Below, in pieces: positions 1 through 5,033 of a DNA stretch of 5,033 nt. The stretch lies in assembly GCA_003483345.1 (NCBI GenBank), contig DMWH01000168.1, positions 1 to 5,033 on the forward strand, in the 5' to 3' direction. The position numbers and the translations under genes were made by a program. Below the pieces are notes generated by a model. That model saw nothing but the letters and a program-made list of their open reading frames with translations, was not told where the DNA came from and made no database searches. This stretch comes from Clostridiales bacterium (GTDB lineage: Bacteria > Bacillota > Clostridia > Tissierellales > Sedimentibacteraceae). Position 1 is the first letter of the stretch. Every line of letters starts with the position of its first letter.

Positions 1-57
1 GTTTGCATCCAATAATTCTTTTATGAAGCTTTCAATTATATCACTTAAATTTGACAT
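1..57 (-). CDS. ctsR: CtsR transcriptional repressor of class III heat-shock genes, N-terminal fragment
   Basis: Only the first 19 codons are inside the window; the gene continues past the left edge. The visible peptide reads MSNLSDIIESFIKELLDAN, which matches the N-terminus of Firmicute CtsR proteins (the S-DIIE-[FY]-[IL]-K start of the winged-helix DNA-binding domain). The ATG at 57-55 is preceded by a very strong Shine-Dalgarno sequence, AAGGAGGTG (70-62 on the minus strand), 4 nt from the start, which fixes the start codon. CtsR is a dimeric repressor in the cytoplasm that controls clp protease and chaperone genes and is inactivated on heat stress, in many species with the help of McsB. 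It usually heads an operon ctsR-mcsA-mcsB-clpC; those genes would lie beyond the left edge, which is inference. The identification is reinforced by the CtsR operator directly upstream, which suggests autoregulation. Confidence 0.9.
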   Translation of the reverse strand, partial: MSNLSDIIESFIKELLDAN

Positions 58-98
58 TCCGCACCTCCTTACTTGTCTATAGTATGTCTTCAACTGTC

Positions 99-121
99 TT
101 TGACTTTGACTTTCTTTGACC
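99..121 (-). promoter_or_regulatory. CtsR operator (three heptads) in the ctsR leader
   Basis: On the minus strand the sequence reads GGTCAAA (121-115), three spacer bases GAA, then AGTCAAA (111-105). This is an exact fit to the known CtsR operator, two A/GGTCAAA heptads in direct repeat separated by 3 nt. A third heptad, AGTCAAA (105-99), follows and shares one base with the second. The operator begins a few bases after the predicted transcription start, where bound CtsR would block the promoter. The fit is seen directly; repression is inferred from the known CtsR regulon. Confidence 0.9.
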
Positions 122-129
122 TTGAACTT

Positions 130-158
130 ATTTTAACACTATTAAAAATAAAATGCAA
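130..158 (-). promoter_or_regulatory. Sigma-A type promoter of ctsR
   Basis: The minus strand carries TTGCAT (158-153) as -35 and TAAAAT (135-130) as -10, separated by exactly 17 nt. The predicted start is near 123, so the CtsR heptads overlap the first transcribed bases. An A/T tract (TTTTTTT then C then AAAAAA on the minus strand, 176-163) lies just upstream of the -35 box, where an UP element would sit. The boxes and the operator position support each other; the start site itself is predicted. Confidence 0.7.
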
Positions 159-195
159 GGGGTTTTTTGAAAAAAATAACATTTAAAGCAAAGTA

Positions 196-234
196 TACAG
201 TAACAAAGCATATTATTGGACATAAAATACTGTA
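196..234. promoter_or_regulatory. Upstream region of ymaF with inverted half-sites and a possible late-sporulation promoter
   Basis: TACAGTA (196-202) and its exact reverse complement TACTGTA (228-234) flank 25 bases, with half-site centres 32 bp apart, about three helical turns. Within this stretch lies CATAAAATA (221-229), which fits the sigma-K -10 pattern CATANNNTA, with an AC 16 nt upstream (203-204) as the short -35. No convincing sigma-A promoter was found for the plus-strand gene. Both readings rest on short AT-rich motifs that can arise by chance, so confidence is low. Confidence 0.25.
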
Positions 235-265
235 AGCAAATAATTCTTATAGAGGTGATTATATA

Positions 266-547
266 ATGTATGGCGTTCATACTCATGGATTTGAAGGTCC
301 TACAACCATAAATGACAATCATAGACACTTTTACGAAGGAATATCTTCTGCAGACCCTAATATTCCGGGGCACGTTCACAATATAGCTGCAGTAACGACA
401 TTTACCAACGGCCACACCCACAGATTCAGCGTAAACACTGCACCGGCAATCCCCGTAAATCACGGCCATATTCACACCTATATAGGCACAACGACCTATA
501 ACGACGGGCATGTTCATTACTTCAGGGGGAACACCTCAATTTTTTAG
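266..547 (+). CDS. ymaF: YmaF-family histidine-rich repeat protein
   Basis: A 93-residue protein of the YmaF family, a small Firmicute family whose function is not established as far as I know. The ATG is preceded by AGAGGTGAT (251-259) at normal spacing. It contains 13 histidines and no cysteine. These form HxH pairs beginning at residues 5, 19, 36, 50, 68 and 82, with an extra His66. The spacing alternates 14 and 17-18, so the protein is three tandem repeats of about 31-32 residues, each with the pattern HxHxxxGxTTxxNDGHxHxF in variably decayed form. The last repeat is the cleanest (GTTTYNDGHVHYF). No signal peptide or membrane segment is seen, so it is probably cytoplasmic or, in a sporeformer, spore-associated (inference). 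Metal binding through the paired histidines is a reasonable inference. It is monocistronic, divergent from ctsR, and ends at the terminator shared with the convergent gene. Confidence 0.85.
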   Translation: MYGVHTHGFEGPTTINDNHRHFYEGISSADPNIPGHVHNIAAVTTFTNGHTHRFSVNTAPAIPVNHGHIHTYIGTTTYNDGHVHYFRGNTSIF

Positions 548-554
548 TAAAAAT

Positions 555-590
555 AATAATCGGCATCATTTAAAAATGAAGCCGATTATT
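555..590. terminator. Bidirectional intrinsic terminator between convergent genes
   Basis: AATAATCGGC (555-564) pairs perfectly with GCCGATTATT (581-590). After one A-A mismatch the stem continues for 5-6 bp (TCATT with AATGA) around a small loop. The plus-strand side is followed by TTGTGT after the ATTATT arm. The minus-strand side is followed by ATTATTTTTACT, a better U-tract. It begins 7 bases past the ymaF stop codon and 13 bases past the stop of the minus-strand peroxiredoxin gene, so it can end both transcripts. Confidence 0.85.
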
Positions 591-602
591 TTGTGTATTC
601 CA

Positions 603-1289
603 TTATGCATTGTTTCTATCCTGAGTCAGTGAATTATAATCCAAATAACAATTGTGCCATGAGGGGCAGAATAAGCCATTTTGTCCTTCAAGTCTCAATT
701 TGGCCTCATTAAAATCTTGGGTGGTTGGCAGCATAACAGGGTCTCCGGGCATCCAGTTGGCAGGCGTATAAACATTGTAAGCTTCCGTCAGCTGGAGGGA
801 GTCAATAATTCTTAAAATTTCATATGTATTTCTGCCGCAAGAAACCGGATAGGTCAATATGGCTTTTATCCTTCCTTCGGGACCGATAATAAAAACATCC
901 CTTACACTTTCTTCATAGATCCTGTCAGGATTAACCATTCCATACAAAACTGCTATTTCGGCATTCCTATCCTCCAATAGAGGAAATGGAATTGATACTC
1001 CGTAGGTATACAAAATATCCATTTTCCACTCTATATTTGCAAAATTGTTATCTATGGTCACAACCAATATTTGAACATTCCTTTTGGCGAATTCATCATA
1101 ATGGGCGGCGAAGGCCAAAAGAGAAGAGGTTGATGTAGCGGCAAAATTTCCGGGCTCACTAATAATTACCACCCATTTACCCCTGTATTGAGACAAGGTT
1201 ACAACACCTTCCGTAGAAAGCGCAGTAAAATCAGGAGCTATTCTTCCTATCGTCAAACAATAGTTTCTTTGATTTACGCTGACACTCAT
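603..1289 (-). CDS. Prx6/AhpC-TSA-like peroxiredoxin homologue lacking the peroxidatic cysteine
   Basis: A 228-residue protein with the layout of Prx6-type (1-Cys) peroxiredoxins. It has an entry strand IGRIAPDFTA (14-23), an active-site loop at 44-56, the conserved Arg of VRDVFIIGPEGR (Arg130), PVSCGRNTYEILRIIDSLQ (148-166), and a C-terminal arm with TPANWMPGDPV (175-185). Length is normal. The catalytic motif PxxxTxxC reads P46-G-N-F-A-A-T-S53, so serine (TCA codon) replaces the peroxidatic Cys and alanine the motif Thr. The usual SHP is SEP, with Glu45 for His. Cysteines remain at 11, 151, 208 and 214; the last two keep the C-x5-C spacing seen in the C-terminal arm of archaeal Prx6-type enzymes. 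Classical peroxidase activity is therefore unlikely; a sensor, binding or chaperone role, or catalysis by another Cys, is speculation. An in-frame TAG lies 7-9 bases before the ATG, so the start cannot be further upstream. The gene lies 104 bp after the TRAP permease on the same strand with no terminator between. Confidence 0.85.
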   Translation of the reverse strand: MSVSVNQRNYCLTIGRIAPDFTALSTEGVVTLSQYRGKWVVIISEPGNFAATSTSSLLAFAAHYDEFAKRNVQILVVTIDNNFANIEWKMDILYTYGVSIPFPLLEDRNAEIAVLYGMVNPDRIYEESVRDVFIIGPEGRIKAILTYPVSCGRNTYEILRIIDSLQLTEAYNVYTPANWMPGDPVMLPTTQDFNEAKLRLEGQNGLFCPSWHNCYLDYNSLTQDRNNA

Positions 1290-1300
1290 AATATCCTAAC

Positions 1301-1331
1301 GGCATATTCAATAATAAATATGCCTCTCCTT
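1301..1331 (-). promoter_or_regulatory. Leader hairpin with displaced Shine-Dalgarno sequence upstream of the peroxiredoxin homologue
   Basis: On the minus strand AAGGAGAGG (1331-1323) is a good ribosome binding site but lies over 30 nt before the ATG at 1289. Between them is a perfect 8-bp inverted repeat, GGCATATT (1324-1317) and AATATGCC (1308-1301), with an 8-nt loop. If it folds, the AAGGAGA core is brought to within about 11 nt of the ATG. Closer to the ATG there is only a weak AGGA (1297-1294). No U-tract follows, so it is not a terminator. It could instead be a DNA operator; the repeat itself is certain, its role is inferred. Confidence 0.5.
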
Positions 1332-1351
1332 TCTTTACTCTTATGCCCCAT

Positions 1352-1357
1352 ATTATA
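1352..1357 (-). promoter_or_regulatory. Possible -10 box for the peroxiredoxin homologue
   Basis: The minus strand reads TATAAT, a perfect -10 hexamer, which would start a transcript near 1345 with a leader of about 55 nt containing the hairpin. The -35 position at 17-nt spacing (TCACCA) matches the consensus at only three of six bases and there is no proper TGN extension, so the promoter is uncertain. Read-through from the TRAP operon is the alternative. Confidence 0.35.
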
Positions 1358-1393
1358 TGCAATCCAATGTAATTTGGTGAGTATCCTTTTCCT

Positions 1394-3340
1394 TTAGTTT
1401 CCTGCTCTTAATTTTAATTTGCCACTCTGTTGTATAAATAGAATCCCTAATATTATAAATCCGATTAAATCCTGCTTTACATCAGCAGTAATTAAAAGCA
1501 AAGCTCCAACTAGCGTAATTGCTCTTAGTATCAACGGTACTTTCTTTTTTACATACCCTTCAACGGCTATTCCTATCATTAAAACCCCAATAGTTGATGT
1601 AACGGCAATTCTTAATGCAACAGGCAATGTTGTATTAATTAGCAGCAATTCTCTGTTATATACAAACATATAAGGAATTATGAAACCTGCAAGTGCTAAC
1701 TTAACAGATTGAACTCCGGTTTTCATAGGGTCCCCTCCGGATAAACCTGCTGCAGCAAAAGCTGCCAGTGCAACCGGTGGAGTTAAATTGGCAAACATTG
1801 CAAAATAGAATACAAATAAATGCGAAACAATTTCAGGTATACCTAATTGTACTAAGGCCGGTGCTGCAATTGTAGCAGTAATAATATAAGCCGGAATACT
1901 CGGTAATCCCATACCAAGAATCATACAAGTAATCATTGTAAATACTAAGGTTGCCAGTATACTTTTGCCACCCATCAGTATTATTGCATTTGCCATATTC
2001 AATCCAAAACCGGTTATAGCTGTAACAGCGATTATAATGCCAACTATTGAACAAGCTATTGCAACCGATACTGTTCCTTTTGCTCCTGCCGCAAAGGCAT
2101 CTAATATATCTTTTAAATTCATTCTTGTGTTTTTCCTGAACATGCTCACGACAATTGTTGCAATAATAGATACCACAGCGGAATAAATTACTGTTTTTCC
2201 ACTGAATATAAGCATATATACTAGAATAATTATTGGTATAACAAGATGTCCACATTCTTTCATCACTTTGCCCACCTTCGGACAATCTTCTTTAGGTATT
2301 CCGGTTAAACCTTCCTTAAGAGCTCTTAAATGAACTTGTATTAAAATACCCACATAATATAATATAGCCGGTATTGCAGCATGAACTATTATTTGACTAT
2401 ATTTCATTCCGATTATTTCAGCCATGATAAAGGCTGCTGCACCCATGACAGGCGGCAATACTTGACCGCCGACTGATGCCGTTGCTTCTACCGAACCGGC
2501 AAATTCTCGAGAGTATCCTACTTTCTTCATCAATGGAATTGTGAAGGTTCCGGTCGTAACTACATTTGCAATAGCTGAACCATTGATACTTCCCAAAAAA
2601 GCACTGGCAATAACTGCTACCTTTGCCGGACCGCCTTTGGATGAACCTGCTAATGCTAATGCAATATCATTAAAAAATTTACCCATACCGGATTTATTCA
2701 TTACTTCCCCAAATAGAATAAATAAAAATATATAGCTGGAAGATACTCCTACGGAAGTTCCATATATTCCATCAGTACTGACAAAAAACTGATTAACCAG
2801 GGATTTCCATTCATATCCTCTATGTGCAAAGATACCCGGCAGATTCTTTCCGAATAAACCGTATATAATAAATAAAGTTGCTAGAATTGTAAGAGGCCAA
2901 CCGGATATTCTTCTTGAAACATCCATTACCATTAATACTAATAATGTGCCTACTATCATATCCAAATTATTAATAACTCCTGCTCGTGAAATTATATTAG
3001 GATAATCAACCCACATATATAATGTTATTCCCAATGATAATACAGCTAAGAATAAATCATATTTGGGCACTTTTTTTAAACTTGCTTTATTATTAAATCG
3101 GTACATTAAAAAAGATAAAAATAACATCATACTGACATGTAGTGATCTATGTTTTAGTGTAGCAGGTGCACCAAACATAGACGTATAGATATGATATATA
3201 GAAATAATAACACATGACCAATATACTATATTGGTTAAAATTTCGCTGTCAAACTTTCTGGTTTTTTGTTCTTTATCATACTTTTCAATAATTTCTATAT
3301 GTTCTTGGTCAAGTACATTGTCAGTTTTTATTTCATCCAT
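1394..3340 (-). CDS. TRAP transporter fused permease (small and large subunits in one chain), TAXI type
   Basis: A 648-residue integral membrane protein of the TRAP fused-permease family, in which the small DctQ-like and large DctM-like subunits form one chain. After a charged cytoplasmic N-terminus (1-35) come the first hydrophobic segments, roughly 37-57, 67-81, 94-111, 126-140 and 148-163. The DctM-like core follows, with family blocks INGSAIANVVTTGTFTIPL (252-270), GGQVLPPVMGAAAFIMAE (291-308), GMGLPSIPAYIITATIAAP (476-494) and NLTPPVALAAFAAAGLSGGD (518-537). Extra C-terminal hydrophobic segments (about 570-637) are usual for the fused TAXI form. It imports substrate delivered by the binding protein, driven by an ion gradient (sodium in characterised TRAP systems). 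The start overlaps the end of the DUF1850 gene by 13 nt and has AAAGGGTGA just before the ATG, so translation is probably coupled. The reading frame is intact and of normal length. Substrate cannot be read from the sequence. Confidence 0.95.
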   Translation of the reverse strand: MDEIKTDNVLDQEHIEIIEKYDKEQKTRKFDSEILTNIVYWSCVIISIYHIYTSMFGAPATLKHRSLHVSMMLFLSFLMYRFNNKASLKKVPKYDLFLAVLSLGITLYMWVDYPNIISRAGVINNLDMIVGTLLVLMVMDVSRRISGWPLTILATLFIIYGLFGKNLPGIFAHRGYEWKSLVNQFFVSTDGIYGTSVGVSSSYIFLFILFGEVMNKSGMGKFFNDIALALAGSSKGGPAKVAVIASAFLGSINGSAIANVVTTGTFTIPLMKKVGYSREFAGSVEATASVGGQVLPPVMGAAAFIMAEIIGMKYSQIIVHAAIPAILYYVGILIQVHLRALKEGLTGIPKEDCPKVGKVMKECGHLVIPIIILVYMLIFSGKTVIYSAVVSIIATIVVSMFRKNTRMNLKDILDAFAAGAKGTVSVAIACSIVGIIIAVTAITGFGLNMANAIILMGGKSILATLVFTMITCMILGMGLPSIPAYIITATIAAPALVQLGIPEIVSHLFVFYFAMFANLTPPVALAAFAAAGLSGGDPMKTGVQSVKLALAGFIIPYMFVYNRELLLINTTLPVALRIAVTSTIGVLMIGIAVEGYVKKKVPLILRAITLVGALLLITADVKQDLIGFIILGILFIQQSGKLKLRAGN

Positions 3341-3849
3341 AATTTCACCCTTTCTTTTACTTTTAATTCTAAAAATTCATGATGAGGCAACTCACTCCCT
3401 CTTACAATTACCTCATCATTCACACTGATATACTCTAATGCTGACTTAGAATTAATCCAAACAATGCTCGAAAACTCTTCATTAATCCGGTCCATAATTA
3501 TAATTCCATTATCATCTATTGTAACTACCCCTTTATTATTGGGTATTCCCGCTCCAAAACCGGCTACGGTTATTCTTTTTAATAATAATTTATTAGTATC
3601 ATTAATAATATAATCCTCAGTCCATGGTATATGCTCAAATGAATGAATCCATCCACAGGTTATTCCATAAGGGAATTCCACAATTTCAGAAAGATATATT
3701 TCACCTGTCTTCTGATTTGTTATTGTGAGTATTTTTACATATCCCGGTTTTAAAATGAGCAATAATACGAAAATTAGTAAAATAAAAATAATAAATAGTT
3801 TAAAAGGAGAAGCTCCTCTCCGATTCTTCTCCTTTTTATCCCCTCTCAT
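3328..3849 (-). CDS. DUF1850 membrane-anchored accessory protein of the TAXI-TRAP operon
   Basis: A 173-residue protein with a basic N-terminus (1-16, rich in Lys/Arg), one hydrophobic segment (about 17-34, FKLFIIFILLIFVLLLIL) and a beta-rich remainder. By the positive-inside rule the bulk faces outside. DUF1850 hallmarks are HSFEHIPWTEDY (69-80) and GFGAGIPN (97-104). The family is commonly found with TAXI-type TRAP genes; its function is not established to my knowledge. A role in substrate capture, assembly or anchoring of the binding protein is inference from context. The ATG shares one base with the stop codon of the binding-protein gene (TAATG), and its own end overlaps the permease start, so the three genes are coupled. 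The frame is intact. One cysteine (Cys65, in GITCGW) lies near the conserved HSFE block. Confidence 0.85.
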   Translation of the reverse strand: MRGDKKEKNRRGASPFKLFIIFILLIFVLLLILKPGYVKILTITNQKTGEIYLSEIVEFPYGITCGWIHSFEHIPWTEDYIINDTNKLLLKRITVAGFGAGIPNNKGVVTIDDNGIIIMDRINEEFSSIVWINSKSALEYISVNDEVIVRGSELPHHEFLELKVKERVKLWMK

Positions 3850-4865
3850 TATTTGATGATTCCTACTTCCTTATAGTATTTCTCAGCTCCCGGATGGAAT
3901 GGAATATTAACACCTATTTGAGAATTTTCTAGAGATATGTGCTTATCTGCTGTACTGTGAGAAGCCTTTATATCATTAATATTTTCAAATATCCCCTTAG
4001 TTATATCATACACCACTTCTTCCGGAAGTTCGTCACGAACTAATAATATATTTCTAACGGTTACTGTGTTTACATCCGTTTCTGTTTCATATGTTTCCTT
4101 AGGTATTATTTCAGGTACGAAGAATGAATATTTTTCGATTAGATTTTTTGCTCCTTCACCTTCAATCGGTATTATTACGATTTCATGTGTTGTCCCTAAT
4201 TCCATTATAGTAGCATTCGGTATTCCACTGGTAACAAAGGCAGCATCTATTAAATTATTTTTCATCTGGTCAATAGCCTCTCCATAATTCAAATAGTCAA
4301 CTGTAGAATCTTCATAAGTCATACCGTGTGCCTCATACATCATTCTCGCATTCAATTCTACTCCGGAGTTTGGCGCCCCGATACCTACTTTCTTACCCTT
4401 TAAATCTTCAAATTTTGTAATACCGGAGTCCTTTGTCGTAACTAATTGAACATAATTTGGGTATAATCCCATTAAGCATCTTAAATTATTTTTTGGCTCC
4501 TTCCCTTCAAAAGCGCCAGAGCCTTCATACGCCTGCGCAACTGCATCAGCCATGGTAATAGCTAAATCTGCTTTTCCTTCTAATATTAGATTAATATTCT
4601 CTGCTGATGCACCTGTTGACTGGGCAGAAGATTTGTATCCGAGTTTGTTCTTAAGTACATTTGAAAATGCGCCGCCAATAGGATAGTATAATCCGCTTGT
4701 TGGTCCTGTAGCTACTGTGATAAAATAATCATCCTTATTTATGCTTTCGTCAGGTGCAGTATCAGTATCACTAGGTGCAGTCGGTGGGCTGGTGCTGCTG
4801 CAAGCAGATAATAATAATACTACAATAATTAACATTGATACAAATATTGTAAATTTCTTTTTCAT
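3849..4865 (-). CDS. TAXI-family TRAP transporter solute-binding lipoprotein
   Basis: A 338-residue extracytoplasmic binding protein of the TAXI family. It begins with a lipoprotein signal: MKKK, a hydrophobic stretch (8-19) and lipobox LSAC with Cys22 as the lipidated residue. A Ser/Thr/Pro/Asp-rich linker follows (23-45). The mature domain shows ATGPTSGLYYPIGGAFSN (52-69), the TAXI ligand-loop signature, then STGASAENINLILEGKADLA (83-102), the hinge region KFEDLKGKKVGIGAPNSGVE (151-170) and the typical C-terminal HPGAEKYYKE (324-333). It would capture a small organic anion or amino acid outside the membrane and pass it to the fused permease. Characterised TAXI proteins bind ligands such as glutamate or 2-oxoglutarate; the ligand here is unknown. 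AGGAGGG (4877-4871) lies 5 nt before the ATG and fixes the start. It is the first gene of the operon, with a promoter and a cre-like site upstream. Confidence 0.95.
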   Translation of the reverse strand: MKKKFTIFVSMLIIVVLLLSACSSTSPPTAPSDTDTAPDESINKDDYFITVATGPTSGLYYPIGGAFSNVLKNKLGYKSSAQSTGASAENINLILEGKADLAITMADAVAQAYEGSGAFEGKEPKNNLRCLMGLYPNYVQLVTTKDSGITKFEDLKGKKVGIGAPNSGVELNARMMYEAHGMTYEDSTVDYLNYGEAIDQMKNNLIDAAFVTSGIPNATIMELGTTHEIVIIPIEGEGAKNLIEKYSFFVPEIIPKETYETETDVNTVTVRNILLVRDELPEEVVYDITKGIFENINDIKASHSTADKHISLENSQIGVNIPFHPGAEKYYKEVGIIK

Positions 4866-4893
4866 AAAAACCCTCCTGTTTTTTTATAATACA

Positions 4894-4921
4894 ATTATCT
4901 GTTATGCATACTCCATGCCAA
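4894..4921 (-). promoter_or_regulatory. Sigma-A type promoter of the TAXI-TRAP operon
   Basis: On the minus strand TTGGCA (4921-4916) and GATAAT (4899-4894) each match the consensus at five of six positions, with a 16-nt spacer. The predicted start near 4887 leaves a leader of about 22 nt with the AGGAGGG ribosome binding site. The spacer contains a small inverted repeat GCAT-N5-ATGC (4906-4918). ATAAT-ACA-ATTAT (4886-4898) overlaps the -10 box; either could be an operator but both are short. Confidence 0.6.
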
Positions 4922-4938
4922 TTAAATCCTGTAATACA

Positions 4939-4952
4939 AGTAAGCGTTTGCA
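4939..4952. promoter_or_regulatory. Catabolite-responsive element (cre)-like site
   Basis: AGTAAGCGTTTGCA fits the cre consensus TGWAANCGNTNWCA at all but two positions, including the central CG and both AA/CA arms; the reverse strand (TGCAAACGCTTACT) fits equally well. Its centre is about 58 bp upstream of the predicted operon start. That is where CcpA sites that activate (for example at ackA in Bacillus subtilis) lie, rather than where repressing sites overlap promoters. It could also be a site for another LacI-family regulator. Confidence 0.45.
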
Positions 4953-4983
4953 AAATCTTCAATTATTATATATTTTATAAAAC

Positions 4984-5016
4984 AGGAAATGTTTTCCGAT
5001 GCGGCAAAAATTTCCT
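4984..5016 (-). terminator. Probable terminator hairpin of a gene upstream of the TRAP operon
   Basis: AGGAAAT (4984-4990) pairs with ATTTCCT (5010-5016). The stem continues inward, with a bulge, through TTTT/AAAA and CCG/CGG around a 3-base loop, giving about 14 bp. On the minus strand it is followed by GTTTTATAAAATATATAA, a T-rich but broken tract, so it may end a minus-strand gene lying beyond the right edge. The remaining bases 5017-5033 contain no identifiable gene end. Confidence 0.5.
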
Positions 5017-5033
5017 ACCTTAAATCATATTCA

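Noticed and set aside
80..86. CATACTA on the minus strand resembling a sigma-F/G -10 element before ctsR
   Set aside because: No matching -35 element at the required spacing, and a much better sigma-A promoter with correctly placed CtsR operator is present upstream.
128..517. A 129-codon open frame on the minus strand opposite ymaF
   Set aside because: It is antisense to a recognised gene, its start lies inside ymaF, and it runs through the ctsR promoter. The Cys/Tyr/Ile-rich product resembles nothing known and is best explained as a shadow.
1231..1305. A 24-codon ATG reading frame (MPLGYYECQ...) in the peroxiredoxin leader, overlapping its start in another frame
   Set aside because: The Shine-Dalgarno at 1331-1323 is 17 nt from this ATG, the start lies in the hairpin arm, and the peptide has no attenuator-like features. 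A leader peptide cannot be excluded but is not supported.
1833..2285. A 150-codon open frame on the minus strand inside the permease gene
   Set aside because: It lies wholly within the permease in another frame, has low-complexity Tyr/Asn/Cys-rich translation with no family resemblance, and the permease frame is intact.
4886..4898. PerR/Fur-like palindrome ATAAT-ACA-ATTAT over the TRAP operon -10 box
   Set aside because: The PerR box has a single base between these arms, not three. In such AT-rich DNA a 5-bp inverted repeat is likely by chance.
4771..4962. A minus-strand open frame starting upstream of the binding-protein gene
   Set aside because: It overlaps the promoter and the start of the binding-protein gene in another frame, has no good ribosome binding site and no recognisable product.

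Overview
The window looks like chromosomal DNA from a low-GC Firmicute, most likely an anaerobic Clostridia-type bacterium. The evidence is the AT-rich composition, the strong AGGAGG-type ribosome binding sites, a CtsR heat-shock repressor with its typical heptad operator, a YmaF-family protein, a Clostridia-style lipoprotein signal and a CcpA-type (cre-like) site. The species cannot be named from the sequence alone.

Layout from left to right. Positions 1-57 (minus strand) hold the first 19 codons of ctsR, which runs out of the window. Just upstream are a good vegetative promoter and a three-heptad CtsR operator. Divergent from it, 266-547 (plus strand) encodes a small histidine-rich YmaF-type protein built of three repeats. 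A bidirectional hairpin terminator at 555-590 separates it from a convergent minus-strand block.

That minus-strand block fills the rest of the window. Read in its own direction it holds a TAXI-type TRAP solute-binding lipoprotein (4865-3849), a DUF1850 membrane-anchored protein (3849-3328), a fused TRAP permease (3340-1394) and a Prx6-like peroxiredoxin homologue (1289-603). The first three overlap by 1 and 13 nt and form one translationally coupled operon for secondary uptake of an unidentified small organic substrate, probably a dicarboxylate or amino acid. The binding protein captures the substrate outside the membrane and the permease imports it with an ion gradient. The DUF1850 protein is probably an accessory. 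No terminator is visible between the permease and the peroxiredoxin gene, so the latter may be partly co-transcribed, though it also has a possible -10 box of its own. A promoter (TTGGCA/GATAAT) and a cre-like site about 58 bp upstream of the predicted start lie in front of the operon. A long hairpin at 4984-5016 probably ends an upstream gene outside the window.

The most unusual item is the peroxiredoxin homologue: serine occupies the peroxidatic cysteine position, and the motif Thr and the preceding His are also changed, while the fold, the conserved Arg and a C-terminal Cys pair are kept. Its leader is odd too: a good Shine-Dalgarno sequence sits too far from the ATG but is separated from it by a perfect 8-bp hairpin. 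Nothing here looks like a mobile element, CRISPR array, tRNA or rRNA. No intergenic stretch exceeds 300 bases.
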